Below are positions 17,740-25,886 of a stretch of 64,000 nucleotides of DNA, one piece after another. Numbering within the stretch: the first letter of the stretch is position 1; each line of letters begins with the position of its first letter. The DNA comes from SIAQ01 sp963767835 (lineage in GTDB: Bacteria; Planctomycetota; Planctomycetia; Gemmatales; Gemmataceae): NCBI GenBank assembly GCA_963767835.1, contig CAVYFY010000001.1, positions 682,001-746,000 on the forward strand. The letters are read 5' to 3'. Made by a program: the position numbers and the translations under genes. The notes beneath the pieces were generated by a model. The model did no database searches and was not told where the DNA came from. It saw only the letters and a list, made by a program, of their open reading frames with translations.

Positions 17740-18057
17740 TTAGCGCGAGGGTGGCACTCCGGCTGGAGATGCGGATTCCTCAATGGACTCGCTCCCAAGG
17801 GTAGGTCCCGCCGGAGGGGGTTCCCCTACCGTCAACACCGGAACCCTGGTCGCGTTGTTGCAATTCGGGCAGTTGACGGTTTCGCCAGCACGCTTTGGTT
17901 TCACGGCTAACTTTTTGTCGCAAGAATCGCACCTAACGTGTATCGGCGCTTTGGGGATGTGCAGGCGCTTCGAGCAGCCTGGGCATGTCAGGTTTTTGCC
18001 AGGTGCACTCTCTGACAGTAACAATTTCTTATTGCAGCCACTGCACCTTATGAGCAT
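17740..18057 (-). CDS. Small zinc-ribbon protein
   Basis: 105 residues with two zinc-ribbon units: RCSGCNKKLLL...LTCPGCSKRL (residues 4-32) and RCDSCDKKLAV...VNCPNCNNA (42-69). Each has two CxxC knuckles. The proline-rich tail looks disordered. Short proteins like this are frequent in planctomycetes and are of unknown use. It is the first gene of the minus-strand set that continues with the nuclease 64 bases downstream. Confidence 0.65.
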   Translation of the reverse strand: MLIRCSGCNKKLLLSESAPGKNLTCPGCSKRLHIPKAPIHVRCDSCDKKLAVKPKRAGETVNCPNCNNATRVPVLTVGEPPPAGPTLGSESIEESASPAGVPPSR

Positions 18058-18084
18058 GATCGCACCGTGTAGTTTCGATCATGT

Positions 18085-18382
18085 TCATTTACCGTCTCGA
18101 CGGCAAAAAGCAAGTGGCCCGCTGTGTTCGTTCGGAAACGGCACCAGATCGATTAGCGTTCCTAGAAATCGTGCATTTCTTCTTTGGGCGTTTCCCTTGG
18201 CCTCGAATGGCCCGAGCTCAACGTGACGGCGAGCCAGTCGGCGAATACATCGCGTCTCGCTTGCCCGTGGAAAACGCAGCCGATATCCGACCGCATGCAG
18301 ATCGACGGGCACGCAGCCAGGCGTCTTGCACGAGCCGCGCTTTCTGCCCCGGCGACATGCGGCGATAGATGTCTGCCACCAT
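18085..18382 (-). pseudogene. Remnant of a small conserved protein (frameshifted)
   Basis: From ATG 18382 one frame reads MVADIYRRMSPGQKARLVQD and AWLRARR. It is then continued in another frame by LHAVGYRLRFPRASETRCIR and RLARRHVELG. The pattern (RRMSPxQKxxLVxDAW...RxRFPxAxExxxRRxLA) matches a short planctomycete family of unknown function that I recall as antitoxin-like. One indel near 18300 breaks it. This fills the gap between the zinc-ribbon gene and ilvN. Confidence 0.4.
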
Positions 18383-18493
18383 GCGTTCCGACTTCAGGTG
18401 CAGTGTCGGTCAGCATTTTCATCTGCTTCAGCATACCAATTTGTCCACGAATCTGGCAACCGTCACCGCCGCGCTCATATCAATGACCGTATC

Positions 18494-18991
18494 ATGCGTC
18501 ACGTGCTTTCGGCCCTGGTGCAGAATCAACCCGGCGTCCTCGCTCAGGTCTCGGGCATGCTCGCCTCGCGCGGCTTCAATATCGATAGTCTCGCCGTCGG
18601 CGAAACCGAGGACGCCCAGCTTTCGCGCATGACCTTCGTCGTGCACGGCGACGACAACACGCTCGATCAGGTCCGCAAGCAGCTCGACAAGATCGTCTCC
18701 ATCGTCCGCGTCGATGATATCTCCAGCGAGAATTACGTCGAGCGCGATCTGATGCTCATCAAGCTCGTCGCGCCGCCGGAGAAGCGCACGGAGATCGCCC
18801 TGTTGGTCGAGATGTTCCGCGGCCGAGTCGTGGACATCGATCACGACAACCTGATGGTCGAAATCGCGGGGCAGGAAAGCAAGATCGAGGCGTTCATCGA
18901 GCTGATGCGACCCTACGGCATCATGGAATTGGCCCGCACCGGACGCATCGCCCTGGTGCGCGGCCACGCGAAATCCGGAGTCGACCTATGA
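18494..18991 (+). CDS. ilvN: Acetolactate synthase, small regulatory subunit
   Basis: 165 residues from ATG 18494. The N-terminal ACT domain is typical: LSALVQNQPGVLAQVSGMLA then SRGFNIDSLAVGETED. The C-terminal half contains ERDLMLIKLVAPPEKRTEI and FRGRVVDIDHDNLMVEIAG. It binds valine and controls the large subunit of acetohydroxyacid synthase in valine, leucine and isoleucine synthesis. No large subunit gene (ilvB) is in the window. It overlaps the next gene by ATGA. Confidence 0.93.
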   Translation: MRHVLSALVQNQPGVLAQVSGMLASRGFNIDSLAVGETEDAQLSRMTFVVHGDDNTLDQVRKQLDKIVSIVRVDDISSENYVERDLMLIKLVAPPEKRTEIALLVEMFRGRVVDIDHDNLMVEIAGQESKIEAFIELMRPYGIMELARTGRIALVRGHAKSGVDL

Positions 18992-19299
18992 CCGCGACAA
19001 GGAAATTCCCCTACACGACGCGGCCGATCCCAGCGGACGTGATGGCGACGCTCGAGAAGCTCCAATCGGGCCAGCGCGTGCGCGTCACGCAGACGGTCAA
19101 GGTCGGCAGCACCAAGACCTGGACCTTCAGCGTCGAGGGCGTTTTCCGCCACGTCGATTCGCTCGCCACCGGCCTGGCGACGAACCGGCTGCAAGAGGAC
19201 GACATCGTCATCCCCGTGATCCATTTCACCAAGGACAACAAGGAAATGTCGAGCATAACGGTGGACGAGCATACGAAGGTTGAGATTGTCGGCAAGTGA
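18988..19299 (+). CDS. Small conserved protein coupled to ilvN
   Basis: 103 residues starting at the ATGA overlap with the ilvN stop, so translation is probably coupled. It contains SGQRVRVTQTVKVGSTKTWT, GVFRHVDSLATGLATNR and DDIVIPVIHFTKDN. It is predicted to be a small beta-rich soluble protein. I do not recognise a characterised family. The placement suggests co-expression with branched-chain amino-acid synthesis, but a direct role cannot be inferred. Confidence 0.7.
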   Translation: MTATRKFPYTTRPIPADVMATLEKLQSGQRVRVTQTVKVGSTKTWTFSVEGVFRHVDSLATGLATNRLQEDDIVIPVIHFTKDNKEMSSITVDEHTKVEIVGK

Positions 19300-19348
19300 T
19301 TGTGAGAGAGCTCAAGCGATCGTGGCGAAGCGGACGTTTCGGAGTGGC

Positions 19349-19750
19349 TCACGGGGGAAAGACGCCCTCCGCGATCAGCTGCGTGCGCTGCCGAACGCGA
19401 TGGTCGAGGTTGATGCCGAGCACCGCAATGGTCGCCCGGCCGACGGGAGTGCGACCGACAAGCATCGGTCCGTTCCACCGAAAATGGCGGTCCCATTTAT
19501 GCCGCCGGGGATTAAACAACCACGCCCGCTTGCCCGTCTTGGGATCGATCCCGGCAAGGTTGAGGCCTTTGTGGTGGTTGTCGGCGAAACACGCGAGCGC
19601 TAGGTTGCTGGCGATTGCCTTGCCGCCATGCTGCTCGGCGATGATGTGATCGATCTCGAACGGAATTTCATCGTAGATCTGCAGCATCCGGCAGTATTCG
19701 CAACAGTCGCGAGCGCGCCGCCAGACCAATTCGGCAAGGGCGATCTTCAT
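19349..19750 (-). CDS. HNH endonuclease
   Basis: 133 residues from ATG 19750. The HNH core is complete: CCEYCRM supplies the zinc-binding cysteines, FEIDHIIAEQHGGKAIASNL the catalytic histidine and asparagine, and ACFADNHHKGLNLAGIDP the last histidines. Such compact HNH proteins occur in planctomycetes and cyanobacteria right behind a small partner gene, as here (4-base gap). Possible roles are homing, restriction or toxin activity; the sequence does not decide. Confidence 0.85.
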   Translation of the reverse strand: MKIALAELVWRRARDCCEYCRMLQIYDEIPFEIDHIIAEQHGGKAIASNLALACFADNHHKGLNLAGIDPKTGKRAWLFNPRRHKWDRHFRWNGPMLVGRTPVGRATIAVLGINLDHRVRQRTQLIAEGVFPP

Positions 19751-19754
19751 AGCC

Positions 19755-20039
19755 TCACGCGCCCCGGCCGGTGCGCTTGATTACCTGCCGCGCTTTCGAT
19801 TTGAGCGTGGAAAGGATCGAACCGACCCGTTCGAAGCTATCCATTTCCGCGTCTTCCTCCGGCGTGAGAGTACCGGCACGGGCCTTGGCCGAGAGATCGT
19901 GCATCCTGGCAAGATCGTCCTTCCGGAAGGATAGCTTGAGGATAGCGTTAGCCACGCGCGGCGACAGATCGTCATCGGGGTGAAGGATGCGCAGCCAGAC
20001 TTCCGCTTCGGTTATCGGTGCAAGCGTTGCTGTTTTCAT
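19755..20039 (-). CDS. Small partner protein of the HNH endonuclease
   Basis: 94 residues from ATG 20039, helical, with LSPRVANAILKLSFRKDDLA, RMHDLSAKARAGTLTPEEDA and SFERVGSILSTLKSKARQVI. I recall this pattern as a frequent upstream neighbour of short HNH genes. The tight spacing suggests that it regulates or protects against the HNH protein. No characterised member is known to me. Confidence 0.65.
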   Translation of the reverse strand: MKTATLAPITEAEVWLRILHPDDDLSPRVANAILKLSFRKDDLARMHDLSAKARAGTLTPEEDAEMDSFERVGSILSTLKSKARQVIKRTGRGA

Positions 20040-20089
20040 GGGGCTATTCTATCTCAAATTGGGGCGATTCTTCAAGCCGATGGTGAACA

Positions 20090-20410
20090 ATGGATATGAT
20101 GACAATTCAGGAGCGAGTCCAGGCGGCCTCGGACACCGCCCACCCGCTGGCGTTGCATCGAGAATTCGAACGCTTGGCAGCCGAGGAGCATTCTCAGTAA
20201 TCGCTCGAAGATGCCCTGGAGGGATTACTGCTTGCGGTCCGAAAGGCGGGATCCAGCAACACGACGGAGGAAATCATCAACGGAGTTTGGGATCGGCTCA
20301 CTGGTTGGTGCCACGCGCATCGCGATATCGAGGCATCCGCGATCCAGGGAAAAGGGCCGATCCTTGGCGACGGACCTCCTGACATTTTGTCTCCTCGCAC
20401 GCTACCCTGA
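20090..20410 (+). pseudogene. Small protein gene with an in-frame stop
   Basis: ATG 20090 opens MDMMTIQERVQAASDTAHPL and ALHREFERLAAEEHSQ, then TAA at 20198-20200. In the same frame the sequence continues as a convincing helix and tail (SLEDALEGLLLAVRKAGSSN, then EEIINGVWDRLTGWCHAHRD) to TGA 20408-20410. The uninterrupted protein would be 106 residues. No family was recognised. It is either inactivated by one base change or the stop is a sequence error. Confidence 0.45.
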
Positions 20411-20457
20411 GATTCAGGAGATTGTGGGGAGCCGGGCGTTGCGGATGAGGTGAGACC

Positions 20458-21144
20458 ATGTTCAACAGATTTCGCCTTTGGCTTTGGAAGAGGCATTATC
20501 GCCCTGGGCGGGTCATCACAAGATTTCTCGCTCCGGACGTTCGGCGTGATGTTGAGGTGGTCGATGTCTCACTGATCGACGCGGGGATCGTTTCTGCGAG
20601 AATTCGTACCTGGAACGTTTTGTATGCTTTCGGTCTCACGCCACCATTCGGGGAAGTTCGGAAATTCGCGATCAAGGATTTATGGATTTGGTCCGGCGAG
20701 CGGTGGCGTGGGCCAGTTGCACAATCGAGCGAAGATTACGCTGATTTCGTCGAGCACCAACACTTTGGCCGCTCCCCTCGTTTTACGGACGTTTGTGCAA
20801 GCGATCAGCCGGCTGGTTACCGGCTTACGACGTATTTATCCGGCGATTTTATCCCAGGAACGGCCGTTGCGGCCGATTTGCAACGTCAGTCATTTTCACC
20901 GGTTCCAGTGCTTTATTACTTCGACCTCAAGCGGATTTGCCTGGACTGCAAACGCTCGTTCATCTTCTTTGCCGAGGAACAAAAATACTGGTACGAGAAC
21001 CTCGGATTCGACATGTCGGCAGACTGCGTTCGCTGTGTTGATCGTCGAAAAAACTTGCAAAACGTCCAAAGGCAGCGTCAACGGTATGAGGAACTCCTTC
21101 ACCGTGAAAGCCGATCGACCGATGAGCACCTTGAATTGGCGTAG
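20458..21144 (+). CDS. Protein with C-terminal zinc-ribbon of the zf-trcl type
   Basis: 228 residues from ATG 20458. The C-terminal third has ICLDCKRSFIFFAEEQKYWY, ENLGFDMSADCVRCVDRRK: two CxxC pairs around an F-x-E-Q-x-x-Y core, which is the pattern of the probable zinc-ribbon family PF13451. The N-terminal 150 residues are a beta-rich domain of unknown type. It follows the broken small gene by 48 bases on the same strand. Role unknown. Confidence 0.65.
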   Translation: MFNRFRLWLWKRHYRPGRVITRFLAPDVRRDVEVVDVSLIDAGIVSARIRTWNVLYAFGLTPPFGEVRKFAIKDLWIWSGERWRGPVAQSSEDYADFVEHQHFGRSPRFTDVCASDQPAGYRLTTYLSGDFIPGTAVAADLQRQSFSPVPVLYYFDLKRICLDCKRSFIFFAEEQKYWYENLGFDMSADCVRCVDRRKNLQNVQRQRQRYEELLHRESRSTDEHLELA

Positions 21145-21386
21145 TGTTGTCTTAATCTGATCGAAACCGGGCTGTTCAACAAAAGGCAAACGGAACGTGT
21201 TCGTATGCTTCTAAATTGTGTCGACAGGGATCGAGGCCAAGCGGTCGAGCAACGCTGCGAAGAACTACGTCGCCGTGTGATCGGATTCGAGGCGTAGATC
21301 GCCGCCGAACTCACGCGGGGCCGCAATGCTGGCTCCAGATTTTCGGAATAAAAGGAGCGTGATGAACATCTTCCGCACAAAGTGAC

Positions 21387-21539
21387 ATGAACCGCCGCAA
21401 GTTCTCGCGCGGCGCCGCCGCCGCAATAACTCTGCCGTGGCTGGAGGCGATGGGGGCCAACAGCACCTACTACGCCAAAGCGGGCGAAGTGGCGGCCGCG
21501 GAGACTCCTCCGCGGCCCCTTGCACATCATTCTTCATGA
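21387..21539 (+). pseudogene. Tat-signal remnant of a DUF1552 protein
   Basis: A 50-codon frame begins MNRRKFSRGAAAAITLPWLE AMG, split here as a twin-arginine signal followed by the LPWLEAMG that opens DUF1552 proteins of planctomycetes. The rest of that roughly 450-residue family is absent: the frame ends inside the convergent asparaginase gene. A ribosome site (aaaggag, 21350s) precedes it. This is a truncated gene. The 240 bases before it hold nothing else I can support. Confidence 0.5.
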
Positions 21540-22522
21540 ATCGCGGTCCAAATCTTGCCCGATTGCGTAATCGTGCCGCGGAACAGGCAATTCGTCGAAT
21601 ACGGCAGCGCAACATTCCCCTGGCGATCCAGAGCAATAAGGCCGCCGGCGCCGCCGGGAATCTTCGGCAATCCCGCCAGCACGTCCGTGGCGGATTTCTT
21701 GAGCGAATCGCCGCGATACTTGATGCGGGCGGCGATGTCTGAGGCGACGGTGTAGCGGATGAAGAGTTCGCCTTTGCCGGTGCAGGAGACGGCACAGGTT
21801 TCATTTTCGGCGAAGGTGCCGGCGCCGATGATGGGCGAATCGCCGACGCGGCCGGCCCGCACATAGGTGATTCCACCTGTTGAGGTTCCCGCCGCCAGGT
21901 TGCCGTTGATGTCGAGCGCCACCGCGCCGACGGTGCCGAAATGCCCCGAATCGCCTGGGGCCTGAGCGCTGCCATTCGCCTTCGCGCTCTTCTCGGCTCG
22001 TTGCAGCTCTTTCCACGAATTTTCGCTCCACAGATAAAACGGGCTGCACATCTCCACCCCCTGATCGCGGCAAAAACGCTCCGCGCCCTCGCCGATCATC
22101 AGGACGTGGTCCGATTTCTCCATGATGACGCGCGCGGCCGAGATCGGATGCTTGATCCGGCTGATCCCGGCGATGCCGCCCGCCTTCCTCGTTTTGCCGT
22201 CCATGATCGAGGCATTGAGTTCCTGCCGGCCATCGCGATTGAAGACCGCGCCTCGGCCGGCGTTGAACGTGCCCGACGCCTCCATGCTCTTTATGGCCGC
22301 CTCGACGCCGTCAAGGCTCGATCCCTTGTCCTTGATAATCGCCTTGTGCCCGGCTTTGAGAGCATTTTCGAGGCCGAGCCGATATTGCTTCTCGATCTCG
22401 GGCGTCATCGATTTCTTGTCGAGGCCGCCGGCCCCGCCGTGAATGACGAGGATGACTTTGTCCTGGCCAAAAGCTGGCGTTGCGGTAAGGATCAGCACGA
22501 GCGCGAACAGAATGGAACGCAT
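21527..22522 (-). CDS. Isoaspartyl peptidase / L-asparaginase (Ntn hydrolase), exported
   Basis: 331 residues with a signal peptide (MRSILFALVLILTATPAFGQ). It opens VILVIHGGAGG and carries DGVEAAIKSMEASGTFNAGR and the self-cleavage site HFGTVGAVALDINGNLAAGT, where the threonine becomes the N-terminal nucleophile. TSTGGITYVRAGRVGDSPII is the expected beta-subunit motif. The family splits isoaspartyl dipeptides and asparagine. The exported form suggests peptide scavenging in the periplasm. The end overlaps the DUF1552 remnant by 13 bases. Confidence 0.88.
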   Translation of the reverse strand: MRSILFALVLILTATPAFGQDKVILVIHGGAGGLDKKSMTPEIEKQYRLGLENALKAGHKAIIKDKGSSLDGVEAAIKSMEASGTFNAGRGAVFNRDGRQELNASIMDGKTRKAGGIAGISRIKHPISAARVIMEKSDHVLMIGEGAERFCRDQGVEMCSPFYLWSENSWKELQRAEKSAKANGSAQAPGDSGHFGTVGAVALDINGNLAAGTSTGGITYVRAGRVGDSPIIGAGTFAENETCAVSCTGKGELFIRYTVASDIAARIKYRGDSLKKSATDVLAGLPKIPGGAGGLIALDRQGNVALPYSTNCLFRGTITQSGKIWTAIHEE

Positions 22523-22648
22523 GGGGTAGCTCCTTTCGATTTGGATGATGTGGCGAAGAAATCTTATGGGCTGGCGGGCGTTTCGGATAAACTACTGGTA
22601 TCTCACTTGGTTCTTGCGGAGTTCATCGCCCTCCCGTGATGAGGAAAT

Positions 22649-23182
22649 ATGGCGAAGACACTTACCGATCTGATCGGCTACCTGGATGCGCTGGAGGCGC
22701 CGCCCCCCTTGGACGCGTTGACCGAAGAGCTTGCCGAGTTGGAGGTCGATTGGCCGGCGCTGGAACCGCACCTGCTCTTTTCCGCGCGGACCTATCGCCG
22801 CAACCTGGTCCGGGCGACCCGGCATTGCAATTTGCTGGTGCTGTGCTGGCGGAATGGCCAGCGTTCGCCGATCCACGATCACAAGGGTTCGAATTGTGCG
22901 CTGCGCGTCCTTGCCGGCAACATGACGGAGACGCTGTTCGAGTTCGCACCGAATGGCCACGTCAAGCCGGTCTTCTCGCGCGATGTGCCGGAAGGCGCTG
23001 TGGTCGGCAGCGCGGACAAGGACATGCACCAGGTGTCGAACCTGCAAGCGGGCGACGCTGACTTGATCACGCTGCACGTCTATTCGCCGCCACTCCTGGT
23101 GATGGGCACCTATTCGCTGCAAGACCGCGAGCGCGGCGAGGAGCCGATGTATCTGGCGTTCACGGATGCAGCGGGGATTTGA
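22649..23182 (+). CDS. Cysteine dioxygenase family protein
   Basis: 177 residues from ATG 22649, preceded by gaggaa. It is a cupin with the iron-binding pattern of thiol dioxygenases: RSPIHDHKGSNCALRVLAGN supplies the H-x-H, and DMHQVSNLQAGDADLITLHV the third histidine. The length and the NLLVLCWRNGQ lead-in match bacterial cysteine dioxygenase (type I). It oxidises cysteine or a related thiol to the sulfinic acid in the cytoplasm; the exact thiol is not determined. Confidence 0.85.
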   Translation: MAKTLTDLIGYLDALEAPPPLDALTEELAELEVDWPALEPHLLFSARTYRRNLVRATRHCNLLVLCWRNGQRSPIHDHKGSNCALRVLAGNMTETLFEFAPNGHVKPVFSRDVPEGAVVGSADKDMHQVSNLQAGDADLITLHVYSPPLLVMGTYSLQDRERGEEPMYLAFTDAAGI

Positions 23183-23266
23183 GGGCAATCATCGGCTACA
23201 TTAACGCGGCGGGGAGAGCCGGAGGGATGGCAATTGAAGTATACCAGAATTGCGTGTCTTTATATA

Positions 23267-23283
23267 TTTTTTTTTTTTTTTTT
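23267..23283. repeat. Run of 17 T residues
   Basis: A T17 homopolymer preceded by tatata sits in the gap between the dioxygenase gene and the next plus-strand gene. No GC stem of note precedes it, so it is not a convincing terminator. It is very unusual for this base composition and prone to length error. Confidence 0.8.
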
Positions 23284-23377
23284 GGCAGGGGTTGGCGGCC
23301 GAGATTTTCGACTCACCGATGTGCATGGCAATGTCGTGCGCGAAATTCTGGCGTAGCTTGATATCCCAGGTGCTGTC

Positions 23378-23920
23378 ATGAAATACATTTTTCTGGCTAC
23401 ACTGACCCTCCTCCTCACCGCCACGGTGGCAGTCGCGGCATATTTCGTCGGTTCGGAGCAAGAAGCCATCCCACGGTCACTCGCGTGCGGACTCCTGGCG
23501 TTCGGCGTCGGCGGCGGAGGCGGGTACTTCGTCATCTACGCGGCAGGAGCCCGCCGGCTTGATCTTCCAACGGCGGAGCTCGACGACGGTGAAGTTGTAT
23601 GGGCCAAGACTCCGCTGGGTGTTGGGCATTATAAGAATGGGATCTCCACCGGCGGCAAGTTGTTCCTCACCAATCTCGTCCTCGAATTCCGCGCCAATCC
23701 CGGCCAGGGACGGGCATATCGCGTTATGATCCCGCTCCGAGATATCCGCAGAGCCCGACCGTTCAGGGTGCTTGGTTTCATTCCCGGCGGCCTGCGCGTC
23801 GAACGCCATAGTGGCACCATCGAGAAATTTCACTTCGGTCCGTTCGCCGACCTGAGCCGCGAATGGGCCGACGCAATCATGGACTTTCGCGAAGATCTCG
23901 AGGAGGAGTCAGCGGATTGA
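23378..23920 (+). CDS. Membrane protein with PH/GRAM-like domain
   Basis: 180 residues from ATG 23378. There are two membrane helices in the first 60 residues (FLATLTLLLTATVAVAAYFV and ACGLLAFGVGGGGGYFVIYA). A beta-rich domain follows with GGKLFLTNLVLEFRANPGQG, IPLRDIRRARPFRVLGFIPG and LRVERHSGTIEKFHFG, the strand pattern of PH/GRAM-like bacterial domains. Function unknown. A single gene before mutL. Confidence 0.55.
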   Translation: MKYIFLATLTLLLTATVAVAAYFVGSEQEAIPRSLACGLLAFGVGGGGGYFVIYAAGARRLDLPTAELDDGEVVWAKTPLGVGHYKNGISTGGKLFLTNLVLEFRANPGQGRAYRVMIPLRDIRRARPFRVLGFIPGGLRVERHSGTIEKFHFGPFADLSREWADAIMDFREDLEEESAD

Positions 23921-23993
23921 GCGGCACGCGCCGCAACATCCGCTATAATATCAAGCGACGTGAATGAATCAGAAACGGATTTGAGAGCCGCGC

Positions 23994-25886
23994 ATGCCGC
24001 GCATTTTGCAATTGCCGACTTCTGTCATCACCAAGATTGCCGCCGGTGAGGTGATCGAACGGCCCGCCAGCGTCGTCAAGGAACTTCTGGAAAACAGCCT
24101 CGACGCCGGCAGCACGCGCATCGACATCGACATCGAGCAAGGCGGCGCCGAACTGATCCGCATCGTCGATAACGGGCACGGCATCCATCCGGACGATCTC
24201 GAACTCGCCCTCGCCAATCACGCCACCAGCAAGCTCGCCACGGCTGACGATCTCTTCGCTGTCCGCACGATGGGCTTTCGCGGCGAGGCGTTAGCGTCTA
24301 TCGCCGGCGTCGGCCAGGTGACGCTGCAATCGCGGCAAGCAGCAGACGGCAGGCAGCAGACAGCAGGCAGCGATCCCATCGGCGCCGAGCTGACCTCCAA
24401 AGGCGGCGAGCTTTCGCCGTTGCGAGTTTGGAACGGCTCACCGGGCACGCGCATTGAGGTGCGTCATATTTTTTTTAACACGCCGGTGCGCCGCAAGTTC
24501 ATGCGCACCGCCGCCACCGAGATGGGGCACATCTGCGAAATCTTCACGCGCATCGCCCTCGCCAGACCCGGTGTCCATTTGGTGCTCAAGCACAACGGCA
24601 AGGTCGTTTACGAAGTCCCGGCCAGCGCCGATCTTCTCGAGCGCATCGGCGTTTTCTTCGGCAAGGATGTCCGCGACAAGCTCTGTCCGCTCGATGCCAC
24701 GCAAGGCCCCGCCCATCTCTATGGCTACATCGCCGACCCCGCCTGCGATCGCGGCAACGCCAAGACGCAGTATCTTTTCTTGAACGGCCGCTGGATTCGC
24801 GATCGCTCGCTGGGGCACGCACTGCAGGAAGGTTATCGCGGCCTCTTGATGACCGGGCGCTATGCGGTGGCGTTCTTGTTCCTCGAAGTGCCAGCCGACC
24901 AGGTCGATGTCAACGTGCATCCGACGAAGGCGGAAGTGCGCTTCCGCGATGCCGGCGCCCTCTATTCGATGGTGCTCGCGGCGGTGCGTAATCGTCTGAA
25001 TGAGGAAGAGCTGACCGCGCGCTTGCAGCCCCCCTCCCCCGGCAACAACGGCGCCGGCTACTTCAGCCCCAAGCCGGCCGACTACACGCCGTCGTTATTC
25101 GGCCAGCCAGGGTTTCCATCCTTCACGAAGAATCCGGCTTCGCCCGTGGTCCGCGGTCCGTCGTTTTTGGCGGAGTCAAGTCAGGAGTCAGGAGTCGGGA
25201 GTCAGGAGTCAGAAATCGGCGCGATTGCGACGGACGACGAACCACGGATCACGGATCATCCCCTGGAGGAAGCGGTATCCACCGAACCAGCGGACGCGAA
25301 GCCGGTGTTGTCCGAAGTGCTGAACGCGATCCAGGTGCACAACACGTATCTGGTCGTCGAGACATCGGAGGGTATGCTGGTCATCGATCAGCACGCTTTG
25401 CACGAGCGCGTGCTTTACGAGGAGATCAAGGAGCGCGTTCGCCAGGGCACGCTCGATGTTCAACAAATGCTCATCCCCGAGCCGGTGGAATTGGCGGCCG
25501 AGCAAGCGGCGCTGTTGTTGGAGCATCGCCGGGATCTGCTGGAGTTGGGCCTCGGCGTCGAGGATTTTGGCGGCAACACCGTCATCGTCACACGCTATCC
25601 GGCCCTCCTTGGCCGCCGCCCGCCCGCGGAGATTCTCAAGCGCGTTGTCGATCATTTGATGTCGAAGGAGCGCCTGCCGACGCGCGAGCAACTCTTGAGC
25701 GGCCTGATGAGCTTGATGGCCTGCCACGCCGCCGTCCGCTCCGGCGATCCGCTGACGGCAGAATTGATCGCCGCTTTGGTGGAGATGCGCCATCTCTCCG
25801 CCGACACGCACCATTGCCCGCACGGCCGACCGACGGCATTGCTGTTCACGCGGCAAGAGCTGGATCGGCAGTTCAAGCGGATTTGA
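23994..25886 (+). CDS. mutL: DNA mismatch repair protein MutL
   Basis: 630 residues. The N-terminal GHKL ATPase is complete: VITKIAAGEVIERPASVVKE, DAGSTRIDIDIEQGG, IVDNGHGI, ATSKLATADDL, TMGFRGEALASIAGVGQV and DVNVHPTKAEVRF. The C-terminal domain has the endonuclease motif DQHALHERVLYEE, with ACHAAVRSGD and CPHGRPT completing the metal site, so it is the nicking type of MutL, as in bacteria without MutH. Heptameric tandem repeats lie inside the gene at 24342-24369 and 25179-25212. No mutS is in the window. Confidence 0.95.
   Translation: MPRILQLPTSVITKIAAGEVIERPASVVKELLENSLDAGSTRIDIDIEQGGAELIRIVDNGHGIHPDDLELALANHATSKLATADDLFAVRTMGFRGEALASIAGVGQVTLQSRQAADGRQQTAGSDPIGAELTSKGGELSPLRVWNGSPGTRIEVRHIFFNTPVRRKFMRTAATEMGHICEIFTRIALARPGVHLVLKHNGKVVYEVPASADLLERIGVFFGKDVRDKLCPLDATQGPAHLYGYIADPACDRGNAKTQYLFLNGRWIRDRSLGHALQEGYRGLLMTGRYAVAFLFLEVPADQVDVNVHPTKAEVRFRDAGALYSMVLAAVRNRLNEEELTARLQPPSPGNNGAGYFSPKPADYTPSLFGQPGFPSFTKNPASPVVRGPSFLAESSQESGVGSQESEIGAIATDDEPRITDHPLEEAVSTEPADAKPVLSEVLNAIQVHNTYLVVETSEGMLVIDQHALHERVLYEEIKERVRQGTLDVQQMLIPEPVELAAEQAALLLEHRRDLLELGLGVEDFGGNTVIVTRYPALLGRRPPAEILKRVVDHLMSKERLPTREQLLSGLMSLMACHAAVRSGDPLTAELIAALVEMRHLSADTHHCPHGRPTALLFTRQELDRQFKRI
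24342..24369. repeat. Heptameric tandem repeat in the mutL ATPase domain
   Basis: Four 7-base units of the form gcag(a/g)c(a/g) encode the low-complexity stretch AADGRQQTAGS in a surface loop of the GHKL domain. The unit length is not a multiple of three. Confidence 0.75.
25179..25212. repeat. Heptameric tandem repeat in the mutL linker
   Basis: Almost five copies of agtcagg (one agtcggg) encode SSQESGVGSQESEIG between the ATPase and endonuclease domains. A gain or loss of one unit would shift the frame and remove the endonuclease domain. Confidence 0.85.

Noticed and set aside
23240..23283. Rho-independent terminator at the T17 run
   Set aside because: No stable stem is directly before the T run.
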